A stretch of DNA of 7,884 bases from NCBI GenBank assembly GCA_022565015.1, contig JADFKI010000185.1, forward strand, positions 1 to 7,884, given 5' to 3'. Source of the stretch: Chloroflexota bacterium. GTDB taxonomy: Bacteria; Chloroflexota; Dehalococcoidia; Lucifugimonadales; JADFKI01. Numbering within the stretch: the first letter of the stretch is position 1; each line of letters opens with the position of its first letter. Made by a program: the position numbers and the translations under genes. Shown here piece after piece: positions 1 through 5,698 of this stretch. Under the pieces are notes generated by a model. It made no database searches, was not told the DNA's origin, and saw only the letters and a list, made by a program, of their open reading frames with translations.

Positions 1-9
1 GAGTGGCCA

Positions 10-702
10 ATGGGTTGGGACACCATGAGTAGATTTGTCCAATGGTTTGTTTCTGAACACTTGCAGCGAATGGGTTGGCCTAGGACCAAGGGCTTCTTCC
101 GCAAGACACTCTATGTGGATGCTCGTGTAGTTAACGCTGCATTTAACTCCGCTATGCATATTTGTGTTTCATTGGGGGCCGGAAGACCAGAGCTCGCCCT
201 TAAAGTCTTTACAGACACATTTGAGGGATACCCATTTGAGGGAAACCCCTGGACTGAGGACTCCGTAACTAAGCTTCTGGAAGGCCTGCAGCGAGGTCTA
301 CAGGAGAGCATCGATAAACTTCCCGACACTTTTCCTTGGGTTGCTATTTCCAGGCCAGTCGAGGTCATTTTTTATGCCTCAGAAGTCAAATGGCAACAAT
401 TAGGGGATAACGACGTACAAGCCACCTGGGGATGGACTTCAGCGATGGCCATTCTCTGGGGGTTAATTCATGACACCGAGTTACAAGAAGTCTTTGAGAA
501 CCAGAAAGCGGACTACGAGCGTGCCGCCTCCGCAGCAATTCCTGCAGGCCTGGACATCTCTGCACGATTGCCGTGGGCTACATTGGAGGACTTATATCAG
601 CAGTGTGAAGGCTTAATCCAGGACTTCGAGTCTGCCCACCGACCTTTGCCTGACCCTCCCGCTATGCTCAGGGCTGTCCCAGAGATTGCCCGCCGCCTCT
701 GA
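10..702 (+). CDS. Uncharacterised protein, frame broken at its 3' end
   Basis: I do not recognise this 230-residue protein. It is soluble in appearance and rich in Trp, Phe and Leu, with no signal peptide or clear membrane segment. The frame is open to the window edge (GAG TGG CCA precede the first ATG), so the true start may lie upstream. ATG 10 and ATG 25 (MSRFVQWF) are both possible and neither has a good ribosome binding site. It ends in ARRL at a TGA (700-702), but the +1 frame stays open from there to 838 and reads as protein-like sequence that meets the next gene in a four-base GTGA overlap. I infer the ancestral protein ran to 838, about 275 residues from ATG 10. It probably forms an operon with the gene at 835. 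Product unknown; that it is a real coding region is fairly secure from its length and codon-like composition. Confidence 0.6.
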   Translation: MGWDTMSRFVQWFVSEHLQRMGWPRTKGFFRKTLYVDARVVNAAFNSAMHICVSLGAGRPELALKVFTDTFEGYPFEGNPWTEDSVTKLLEGLQRGLQESIDKLPDTFPWVAISRPVEVIFYASEVKWQQLGDNDVQATWGWTSAMAILWGLIHDTELQEVFENQKADYERAASAAIPAGLDISARLPWATLEDLYQQCEGLIQDFESAHRPLPDPPAMLRAVPEIARRL

Positions 703-838
703 AGCTTGCCTGAATAGGAACACGCCAAAGGAATCAATAGCAAGCGATTATCTTGGACATGCGCAGGCGCGAACACAGCACTTTGAATTCCTCGGAGAAA
801 TTCTGATGACGGACATGGTTTATGTCGAAGGGGAGTGA
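701..838 (+). other. In-frame continuation of the upstream gene after a +1 shift
   Basis: Skipping one T at 700 after the CTC Leu codon (697-699) joins ARRL to a further 45 residues, beginning EACLNRN and including SDYLGHAQARTQHFEF and LMTDMVYVEGE, before TGA at 836-838. The segment has no start codon with a ribosome binding site of its own; ATG 806 would give only a 10-residue peptide. Its stop overlaps GTG 835 of the next gene, the arrangement expected of translationally coupled genes. CTC TGA superficially resembles the CTT TGA shift site of prfB, but there is no Shine-Dalgarno-like purine run just upstream, so an ordinary indel is more likely than programmed shifting. Confidence 0.5.
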
Positions 839-1569
839 GGTCTGCCGTGTGGTTAATCGACAAATTCAGGCGGATGAGGGCGAAGGGTGCACTGATATCT
901 GAGAAGTGGGACGCAATCGACCGCCTTAGGAACATGAAAAAGAATTCTTGGGACAATGTCGTCCTGGGCTCCTGCATTGAGGGAGGCTTAGCTACCAGCC
1001 TTTTTTTGCTCCAAACCAGTCCGACATTGTGGAATGCGTGGCGTAAAGGCTGGAAGGACAAATCACTGAAGCAGGGAGGTTGGGAGGACTATGCACTGAA
1101 ATCGAAAGGGGTTCTGGAGGTCTACTCCGTTGCGATGGTTATACGATGGTTCCGGCAATTCGGTGAACTATGGTGGGAAGAGGAAGAAGACCGACGAATC
1201 TCTTATCTTGCCACGCTCAAAATCATGCTAACGATATTTGATGACTATTCTTGGGAGACGATACGCGAAAGCACGAATATAGGAGTCCAGTTCATTTTTG
1301 ACAGATGCAAGAATTCGAAGCCGGATGAAGGTATTTATACAATCGAGGCGAGCCTTTTGTTGCTAAAATCCATTGTGGCCTGCGGAGCAAAAGCCGAACT
1401 TCCACTTCAGAGGGTAGCGTTCCCGATAAAAAGCCCTTTAGAGCTCGTCGAACCGGGAATTTATCTGCCAGATGGCCTTGAAGTCATGACAATTGTGCAG
1501 AGCGCTCTTGCATACGGTGAGGTAGTCACACTAGATAAAACTCTAGAAGTCGCAGAAAAAACCTGGTGA
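835..1569 (+). CDS. Uncharacterised protein, probably coupled to the upstream gene
   Basis: I do not recognise this 244-residue protein. It starts basic (RSAVWLIDKFRRMRAKG), is rich in Trp and aromatic residues with an acidic WWEEEEDRR patch near residues 113-121, and has a more hydrophobic C-terminal half. There are short hydrophobic runs (for example ATSLFLLQ, ASLLLLKSIVAC) but none is a convincing membrane span. GTG 835 overlaps the TGA ending the shifted frame of the upstream gene. GTG 847 is the alternative start: GAGG at 837-840 sits six bases before it, while GTG 835 has its purine run (AAGGGGA) directly abutting and so poorly spaced. Both unknown genes look A+T-richer than the GC-rich block after 2395, which suggests separate origin. 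A role as a two-protein system is possible but nothing in the sequence shows it. Confidence 0.6.
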   Translation: MRSAVWLIDKFRRMRAKGALISEKWDAIDRLRNMKKNSWDNVVLGSCIEGGLATSLFLLQTSPTLWNAWRKGWKDKSLKQGGWEDYALKSKGVLEVYSVAMVIRWFRQFGELWWEEEEDRRISYLATLKIMLTIFDDYSWETIRESTNIGVQFIFDRCKNSKPDEGIYTIEASLLLLKSIVACGAKAELPLQRVAFPIKSPLELVEPGIYLPDGLEVMTIVQSALAYGEVVTLDKTLEVAEKTW

Positions 1570-1699
1570 CTAACTTGGAAGAGAGTTCTAATGGCCGTCA
1601 GCGCCCCCTTTTGATTAAATCAGAGAAGTGAAAGTCACCATCTGCCCATTTGTTGGGGCTTACACCTCACATTCACACTAGAATGCAGTGGTATAAAGC

Positions 1700-1719
1700 A
1701 TGATACTTCTAGGTATCGT
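1700..1719. repeat. Hairpin (first of a pair)
   Basis: ATGATAC and GTATCGT pair over seven positions (one T-G wobble) around the loop TTCTAG. It lies nine bases before a second, perfect hairpin. It could be an operator half-site pair or part of a terminator of the upstream genes; there is no following T-run. Confidence 0.4.
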
Positions 1720-1727
1720 ACTATATC

Positions 1728-1744
1728 GTCGTTTGAAAAACGAC
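1728..1744. repeat. Perfect 7-bp hairpin with GAA loop
   Basis: GTCGTTT-GAA-AAACGAC is a perfect stem of seven pairs with a three-base loop. Without a T-run on either side it is not a standard intrinsic terminator. As a dyad it could bind a dimeric regulator; it lies about 150 bases before the DDN-family start. Confidence 0.45.
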
Positions 1745-1881
1745 TTAATCAAAGCGCTGTATGGTAGACTGCTTTAATGCCCCAGTTAATGTGCGGCTAA
1801 TTCCTGCCTGTATCACACTCTCCCTTGTGGTAAGCCTTCGCCTCGCTAAAGGGTTAATTTCGATCACAACTTTGAAGGTGG

Positions 1882-1888
1882 AAGGAGG
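1882..1888 (+). promoter_or_regulatory. Ribosome binding site deciding the DDN-family start
   Basis: AAGGAGG four bases before ATG 1893. It rules out the longer 188-residue reading from 1761. Confidence 0.8.
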
Positions 1889-1892
1889 CGCC

Positions 1893-2327
1893 ATGAGCGA
1901 ATACATACCTAGTCCCAGGGAATGGGTAGCGGAGCAGGTTGAGCTTTATGAGGGTAGCGGGGGCACCGACGGCTTGACCTTGAGGGACACGGGCCTGCCG
2001 GTCATTATTGTGACCAATAAGGGGTGGAAGACAGGCGCCATCCGTAAGACTCCCCTAATGAGAGTCGTGGATGGAAATAACTACATCCTCGTGGCGTCTC
2101 AGGGTGGAGCACCAGATCATCCGCGCTGGTATCACAATTTGAAGGCCGAGCCTAACGTCGAAATTCGCGACGAGGCGGTAGTCCGCTCGATGAGGGTCCG
2201 TGAGGTGGCCGATTCAGCCGAGAGGCAACGACTGTGGGATATCGCCGTTAAGGCATACCCTCCTTATCAAGAATACCAGGACAAGACCGATCGCGTCATT
2301 CCGGTCTTCTTGGCAGAGGCCGTCTGA
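1893..2327 (+). CDS. Deazaflavin (F420)-dependent nitroreductase-family oxidoreductase
   Basis: A 144-residue protein of the DDN / F420H2-dependent reductase family (split beta-barrel fold, like mycobacterial Ddn), whose members bind cofactor F420 and reduce quinones, nitro compounds or other electron-poor substrates; the substrate here is unknown. Family signatures are clear: KTGAIRKTPL (residues 46-55), the phosphate-binding type loop, then LVASQGGAPDHPRWYHNLKA (66-85), the most conserved segment of the family, and a C-terminal YPPYQEYQDKTDRVIPVF that closes the domain. Length is normal for a single-domain member. ATG 1893 is chosen over ATG 1761 because AAGGAGG (1882-1888) stands four bases before it and the protein then begins MSEYIPSP as in relatives. 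The cupin gene follows after 67 bases and may be co-transcribed. Confidence 0.9.
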   Translation: MSEYIPSPREWVAEQVELYEGSGGTDGLTLRDTGLPVIIVTNKGWKTGAIRKTPLMRVVDGNNYILVASQGGAPDHPRWYHNLKAEPNVEIRDEAVVRSMRVREVADSAERQRLWDIAVKAYPPYQEYQDKTDRVIPVFLAEAV

Positions 2328-2331
2328 AAAG

Positions 2332-2353
2332 CGGGTTGCCCATCGCTAACCCG
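2332..2353 (+). terminator. Possible weak stem-loop after the DDN-family gene
   Basis: CGGGTT (2332-2337) pairs with AACCCG (2348-2353); the inner GC/GC adds two pairs with one bulged T. The stem starts five bases after the stop codon. No T-run follows (GGAAAACTC), so it may only attenuate or stabilise the 3' end of the message, and the cupin could still be read through. Confidence 0.3.
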
Positions 2354-2394
2354 GGAAAACTCTAAACTCGATCATATTTATGGAGGTGAAAGGC

Positions 2395-2700
2395 ATGCCA
2401 AGGGGAGACGAGCCGCTGGGTGACATCGCCAGCGTCGTGCTGTTCGAGAACGACAAGGTCAAGATCTGGAACCTGATCGTGGAGCCCGGAGAATCCAGCG
2501 CGTGGCACATGCACGGCCGTGACTACGTTACGGTTGTCGTAGAGGGCGAGGGGCTGAAGGTCGAGTACGACGACGGCACCGAGAGCGACAGCCCGTCGAG
2601 TCCGGGCAAGTACACCTACCACGGCGAGCACAAGGTCCACAGGGTCGTTAACAACCGCAGCACCCGCTACAAGAACGTGCTCATCGAGCTCAAGGAATAG
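2395..2700 (+). CDS. Small single-domain cupin protein
   Basis: A 101-residue one-domain cupin (beta-barrel, usually metal- or small-ligand-binding). Motif 1 is GESSAWHMHGRDYVTVVVEGEG (from residue 32): the HxH pair is His38 and His40, but the usual Glu four residues on is not in place (Tyr44 or Asp43 stands there). Motif 2 is reduced: GKYTYHGEHKVHRVVN with His82 and Asn86 in the H-x3-N position, and the usual Pro-x-Gly is replaced. Metal binding is therefore plausible but not assured. ATG 2395 is preferred to the in-frame ATG 2380 because GGAGGTG (2382-2388) lies six bases before 2395 and overlaps the earlier ATG. It follows the DDN-family gene on the same strand and converges on the LLM gene, with only 10 bases between the two stops. 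Function beyond the fold is unknown. Confidence 0.85.
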   Translation: MPRGDEPLGDIASVVLFENDKVKIWNLIVEPGESSAWHMHGRDYVTVVVEGEGLKVEYDDGTESDSPSSPGKYTYHGEHKVHRVVNNRSTRYKNVLIELKE

Positions 2701-2710
2701 AGGGAGAGGC

Positions 2711-3841
2711 CTACTTGAAGGCCGGAATCACCTCTTTGCCGAAGAGCTCGATGGAGTGCATGACCTTGTCGTGAGGGATCTGGTCGCTCTGCATGATGAG
2801 CAGCGTCTGGTCGACGCCGATCTCTTCGTGGCGCTTCACGCACTCGATGCAGCCGTCGGGGTCGCCCGCGACGATCACGCCTCGTTCGCAAAGAAGCTCC
2901 GGAGGCAGCTCGCCCAGCATCGCACGGGGCGCGCCGCCGCCGCCCAGGTCCTGCTCGCCGCCCTGGAAGCGGGAGAAGTTGGCCTGAAGATGGTCGGGCA
3001 CGCCGCCCCATGCCTCGAGCAGGCGGTCGTAGACGTCTTTCCGGTCCGCGGTGTAGGGACGGTTGGGGCCGAAGAACTCCTTGATGGCGTTCGCCCCGAC
3101 CTTCTGCGCCTCTTCGTTGTTGTCGCCACAGTGTCCCAGGGTGAAGTTGGCCCACTGATTATTGACGAACGCGCCCACCGGTTTCGCGCTCTTGATGTTC
3201 TCGCGGTAGGCGTCAACGTGCTTCTTCATGCCGGCAGGCGCCCCGGAGCCGAAGGAGAGAACGCCCACGCCGTGGCCGGCGGCGATCTCATAGCTGGCCG
3301 GCTGGGTGCACGCCATCCATATCGGCGGATGGGGGTCTTGCTTGGGCTTGGGCAATATCTCACGCTCGGGGATGCTGAAATGCTTCCCCTCCCATGAGAA
3401 CTGCCTTCCCGACTGCCATATCTTTGGCACAATCTGAAGGGCTTCCTCCATGATCTCCCGGGTGTCCCTGGGGTCCACGCCGAGGCCCAGCTGCTCGTAG
3501 GGGCTGCTCCTGCCGATGCCGAACTCGACGCGCCCGCCTGAAAGATGGTCCACCATTGCGATGCGCTCCGCTACCTGCACCGGATGGTGGTGGGGCAGCA
3601 CGACGACGCCGAACCCCAGGCGTATTCGGCTCGTAAGACGGGCCAGGGCCGAAACGATCACCTCCGGAGCGGACGAGCCGGAAAACGAGGTCAGGAAGTG
3701 GTGCTCCACGAACCAGAGGTAATCGAAGCCGACCTCATCGGCCTTGATGCACTGCTCGAGGGTCTCCTCGATGAGCGCGGTGTGGTCTATCACGTAGTCT
3801 TCGTGGGGGCGCTGCATCTCGTAAAGTAGTCCGAACTTCAA
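2711..3841 (-). CDS. LLM-class flavin-dependent oxidoreductase (luciferase-like monooxygenase)
   Basis: A 376-residue TIM-barrel protein of the bacterial luciferase-like family (PF00296), which uses reduced FMN with oxygen, or F420, to oxidise small organic substrates. Signatures: MKFGLLYEMQ first strand; GFDYLWFVEHHF (residues 38-49); RIRLGFGVVVLPHHHPVQVA (72-91) followed by ERIAMVDHLSGGRVEFGIGR (92-111), the classic block of the family; then PPIWMACTQP, AGHGVGVLSF and a late GDPDGCIECVKRHEEIGVD helix typical of the C-terminal part. Length is normal. The start codon is TTG (3841-3839): the protein begins with the family's first strand there, and AGGAGG (CCTCCT at 3848-3853) stands six bases upstream. 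It is divergent from the ketopantoate-reductase-like gene and convergent with the cupin. Whether FMN or F420 is used, and the substrate, cannot be decided; the FMN monooxygenase branch seems likelier from the WFVEHHF motif. Confidence 0.92.
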   Translation of the reverse strand: MKFGLLYEMQRPHEDYVIDHTALIEETLEQCIKADEVGFDYLWFVEHHFLTSFSGSSAPEVIVSALARLTSRIRLGFGVVVLPHHHPVQVAERIAMVDHLSGGRVEFGIGRSSPYEQLGLGVDPRDTREIMEEALQIVPKIWQSGRQFSWEGKHFSIPEREILPKPKQDPHPPIWMACTQPASYEIAAGHGVGVLSFGSGAPAGMKKHVDAYRENIKSAKPVGAFVNNQWANFTLGHCGDNNEEAQKVGANAIKEFFGPNRPYTADRKDVYDRLLEAWGGVPDHLQANFSRFQGGEQDLGGGGAPRAMLGELPPELLCERGVIVAGDPDGCIECVKRHEEIGVDQTLLIMQSDQIPHDKVMHSIELFGKEVIPAFK

Positions 3842-4013
3842 TGGTCCCCTCCTCAGGCCTTGTCACAGGCAACAACTCAGTCTACGACGCTGCTTAGCTG
3901 AGGCCAAGTCTAGCCATGCTCAAAGACGATGTCAAATCGCGGCCGTCATCGTACGCGTTGCCCGTTGGGCCTCGGCACGCTAAGATACTCATCCTGGAGG
4001 CAGGCAAATCTAT
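3842..4013. promoter_or_regulatory. Divergent promoter region between the LLM gene and the reductase operon
   Basis: 172 bases separate two oppositely transcribed starts, so promoters for both must lie here. I could not assign confident -35/-10 elements. The antisense open frame crossing it is a shadow of the reductase gene. The only Shine-Dalgarno candidate for the rightward gene, CTGGAGG (3994-4000), lies 13 bases from its ATG, unusually far. Confidence 0.5.
3848..3853 (-). promoter_or_regulatory. Ribosome binding site supporting a TTG start
   Basis: On the minus strand the sequence reads GAGGAGGGGACCA then TTG AAG TTC. AGGAGG is six bases from the TTG, an ideal distance, and no ATG is available at the start of the conserved domain. 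Confidence 0.8.
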
Positions 4014-4937
4014 ATGAAGATACTTGTGATGGGAGCCGGGGCGATAGGAAGCTGCTACGGAGGCCTGCTGGCCAAAAGCGGCGAGGAGGTAGCACTGGTA
4101 GCCAGGGGAGCGAACGCGGAGGCGATCAGAGGGCAGGGACTCACCGTGGACAGCGCGACGGAGGGCCCGTTTACGGTGCACCCCAGGGTCATCGAGAAGC
4201 CCGACGGGAGCTGGCTGCCGGACCTCGTTCTGTTCTGCGTCAAGGGCTACGACAACGAGGCCGCGATGGAGCTGATGGCCCCGGCAATCGGGCCGTCTAC
4301 CTCGATCCTGACGCTGCAAAACGGCCTCGGCAGCGGCGATCAGCTGGCCGAGAGGTTCGGGCGTGCGAAGACGTTGCTTGGCGCGGCGTACATCGAAGCG
4401 GAGCGAAAAAGCCCCGGCAAGGTCGCCCACTACGGGAGCCAACCTCGCATCGTGTTCGGCGAGGAGAGCGGGGCGACGTCCGAAAGGACCTCGATCATAC
4501 GGCAGACGCTACAGGAGGCCGGTATAGACGCGCAGGTCTCGGACGATATATACAGAGACCTCTGGAGCAAACTGGTCTTCATATGCTCCCTCAGCGGCAT
4601 GTGCTGCATAACCAGATCGAGCTTTGCCGAGGTGCTGGACAACCCGGAGACCTCTGCTCTCGCCTTACGGGTTATGCAGGAGGTCTACGTTGTGGGCAGG
4701 GCCAGCGGCGTGGACCTTCCAGGCGACGTCGTGCAGGCCCACATGAAGCACTTCCGGAGGGAGAGGGAGGAGCTGGTCTCGTCCATGTACATGGACCTGC
4801 TCGCGGGCAATCGGCTGGAGCTGTCCGTGATCAACGGCGCGGTATCGGTCGCGGGCAGGCGGGTGGGAGTGCCGACGCCCATCAATGACTTCATTACGTC
4901 CTGCTTGTCTTTAGCCGACAAGAGGGCTTCAGTATAG
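4014..4937 (+). CDS. Ketopantoate reductase family protein (PanE/ApbA-like), active-site variant
   Basis: A 307-residue NAD(P)-dependent dehydrogenase of the 2-dehydropantoate 2-reductase family. The N-terminal Rossmann domain opens with MKILVMGAGAIGSCYGGLLA; FCVKGYD carries Lys77 and TLQNGLG carries Asn103, both cofactor or substrate positions. The C-terminal ApbA_C domain has LWSK with Lys186, the family's catalytic lysine, and SSMYMDLLAGNRLEL with Ser257 and Glu269, spaced like Ser244 and Glu256 of E. coli PanE. The two Asn that follow the catalytic Lys at +4 and +8 in E. coli (Asn180, Asn184) are replaced by Ile190 and Ser194 in KLVFICSLSG. I therefore keep the family name but not panE: it may reduce another 2-oxo acid. 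Length is normal. The cupin follows after 33 bases, probably as an operon. ATG 4014 is the only start that keeps the glycine-rich motif at the N terminus. Confidence 0.88.
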   Translation: MKILVMGAGAIGSCYGGLLAKSGEEVALVARGANAEAIRGQGLTVDSATEGPFTVHPRVIEKPDGSWLPDLVLFCVKGYDNEAAMELMAPAIGPSTSILTLQNGLGSGDQLAERFGRAKTLLGAAYIEAERKSPGKVAHYGSQPRIVFGEESGATSERTSIIRQTLQEAGIDAQVSDDIYRDLWSKLVFICSLSGMCCITRSSFAEVLDNPETSALALRVMQEVYVVGRASGVDLPGDVVQAHMKHFRREREELVSSMYMDLLAGNRLELSVINGAVSVAGRRVGVPTPINDFITSCLSLADKRASV

Positions 4938-4970
4938 GCAAAGCGAAACTACTGTCGAAGAGGTGCTGTG

Positions 4971-5300
4971 ATGGACTACTTCATGGACCCGTCGAAGATC
5001 GAAAGACGGGAGCTCGCGCCGGGGGTGACGTTGCGCACGATGTGGGGCGATAAGGTCATGATGAGCATCGTCGAGATCGCTCCCAATGCCGTCGTGCCTA
5101 TGCACACGCACCCGCACGAGCAGTCCGGCCTGGTATTGCAGGGAGAGTTCGATTTTACCATAGGCGGCGAGACTCGAACGTTACGTCAGGGCGAGGCGTA
5201 CATGATTCCCGGAGGCGTCGAGCACGGCCTGACGGGTTCGGACGGCTGGTCCATGGCGCTGGACATTTTCAGCCCGCCGCGCGAGGAGTACAAGCACTAA
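4971..5300 (+). CDS. Cupin domain protein
   Basis: A 109-residue single-domain cupin. Motif 1 is PMHTHPHEQSGLVLQGEFDF with His45, His47 and Gln51 in the metal-ligand pattern (Gln in place of Glu, common in this subgroup); motif 2 is GEAYMIPGGVEHGL with Pro80, Gly82 and the fourth ligand His85. The full ligand set makes metal binding likely. The protein begins MDYFMDPSKIERRELAPGVTLRTMWGD. ATG 4971 is preferred to the GTG directly before it because AAGAGGT (4958-4964) is six bases upstream. It lies 33 bases after the reductase gene on the same strand, so a shared transcript is likely. Proteins of this type may be isomerases, dioxygenases, lyases or ligand sensors; which one applies cannot be told. 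Confidence 0.88.
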   Translation: MDYFMDPSKIERRELAPGVTLRTMWGDKVMMSIVEIAPNAVVPMHTHPHEQSGLVLQGEFDFTIGGETRTLRQGEAYMIPGGVEHGLTGSDGWSMALDIFSPPREEYKH

Positions 5301-5339
5301 AAGCCTAACCGAAAACCTTGATTTGACGTTTTACGGTCC

Positions 5340-5394
5340 TTCGACAGTGCTCAAGACGAACGGAAGATTGCCCGTTCGTGGTGAGCTTTTCGAA
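5340..5394. repeat. REP-like imperfect palindrome
   Basis: Arm 5340-5363 (TTCGACAGTGCTCAAGACG... ending ACGG) and arm 5372-5394 (CCGTTCGTGGTGAGCTTTTC...) are imperfect reverse complements sharing CCGTTCGT, TGAGC and TCGAA blocks, around an 8-base loop. The motif family (TTCGACA...ACGAACGG) appears again in part at 5478 and 5644. I believe similar dispersed palindromes occur in many bacterial genomes, but no search was done. It may also serve as a bidirectional terminator between the cupin operon and the recombinase. Confidence 0.7.
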
Positions 5395-5432
5395 CCATTC
5401 GTGGCAGTTTTCGGATAGGCACTAAGCACATT

Positions 5433-5453
5433 GGGCGCCCGTTGCGGACGCCC
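5433..5453. repeat. GC-rich hairpin
   Basis: GGGCG pairs with CGCCC and, inside a single C-A mismatch, CCG pairs with CGG around a TTG loop. The stem is stable but no T-run follows. Confidence 0.5.
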
Positions 5454-5486
5454 TATCTCTGCGACGGCTCTGGGTGGTTCGACAAG

Positions 5487-5510
5487 CTCTCCGCAGAAGC
5501 GGAGTCCGAA
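5487..5510. repeat. Hairpin repeat, copy A
   Basis: CTCTCCG, six variable bases, then CGGAGTCCGAA. CTCCGC (5489-5494) pairs with GCGGAG (5499-5504) around an AGAA loop. Copy B lies 105 bases downstream with the same flanks and a different interior. Confidence 0.6.
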
Positions 5511-5525
5511 TATATGCACTATAAG

Positions 5526-5570
5526 GAGTCGGACACCATGAACGGGAAGAACTGTCATATTGTCCGACTC
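5526..5570. repeat. 10-bp perfect inverted repeat
   Basis: GAGTCGGACA (5526-5535) and TGTCCGACTC (5561-5570) are exact reverse complements with 25 bases between. The core word GTCCGA/TCGGAC recurs at 5504, 5529, 5562, 5609 and 5622. Confidence 0.55.
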
Positions 5571-5591
5571 TCTAATCTATTTATCATCCGC

Positions 5592-5615
5592 CTCTCCGAC
5601 GCATCGGAGTCCGAA
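5592..5615. repeat. Hairpin repeat, copy B
   Basis: Same CTCTCCG and CGGAGTCCGAA arms as copy A. CTCCGA (5594-5599) pairs with TCGGAG (5604-5609) around a CGCA loop. The loop-closing pair is A-T where copy A has C-G, so pairing is kept although both bases changed. Confidence 0.6.
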
Positions 5616-5698
5616 CTTATCTCGGACAAGCGGATTCCACAAACCGTTCGTGGAGAGCTTGTCGAAGTATCATCTAACGCGTGGGAGTCCTGTGAATC

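Larger units (their letters stand above)
1570..1892. other. Gene-free stretch between the unknown pair and the DDN-family gene
   Basis: No convincing gene. The open frame that runs into the DDN gene from 1761 would add 44 residues with a hydrophobic stretch, but the strong ribosome binding site just before ATG 1893 argues against it. The stretch holds two adjacent hairpins (1700-1719 and 1728-1744) and must hold the promoter of the DDN gene; I could not find a -35/-10 pair with good spacing. Confidence 0.5.
5478..5666. repeat. Segment bounded by 15-bp perfect inverted repeats
   Basis: TTCGACAAGCTCTCC (5478-5492) and GGAGAGCTTGTCGAA (5652-5666) are exact reverse complements. The right copy continues outward from 5644 with CCGTTCGT, matching the palindrome at 5340-5394. 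The bracketed 159 bases carry further hairpins and no gene, the architecture of a small non-autonomous element or a composite REP cluster. No flanking target-site duplication was seen. Confidence 0.55.
5301..5698. other. Gene-free repeat and hairpin cluster
   Basis: 398 bases with no convincing gene between the cupin operon and the 3' end of the recombinase. It contains a long imperfect palindrome (5340-5394), a GC-rich hairpin (5433-5453), two copies of a 24-base hairpin repeat (5487-5510 and 5592-5615), a 10-bp inverted repeat (5526-5535 with 5561-5570) and a 15-bp inverted repeat (5478-5492 with 5652-5666) that brackets most of them. The two converging transcription units end at its borders, so some of these stems may end transcription. 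Confidence 0.7.

Noticed and set aside
10..78. Direct repeat ATGGGTTGG at 10-18 and 70-78
   Set aside because: Nine bases only, within a coding frame; likely chance.
697..703. Identification of CTC TGA as a prfB-type programmed frameshift
   Set aside because: No upstream Shine-Dalgarno-like stimulator, and the following base is A, not C; kept only as an alternative to a simple indel.
1761..1892. Longer N-terminus for the DDN-family protein with a hydrophobic, membrane-like stretch
   Set aside because: AAGGAGG directly before ATG 1893 and the normal family N-terminus there make the 44-residue extension non-coding.
2362..3397. Long open frames antisense to the cupin and LLM genes (2362-2640, 2756-3397, 2667-3155)
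   Set aside because: They are composition shadows of GC-rich genes: low-complexity Arg, Gly and Ala runs, no family motifs, and real genes opposite.
3929..4888. 319-residue frame overlapping the reductase gene
   Set aside because: Gly/Arg-rich out-of-frame reading of a gene with unmistakable Rossmann and ApbA_C motifs.
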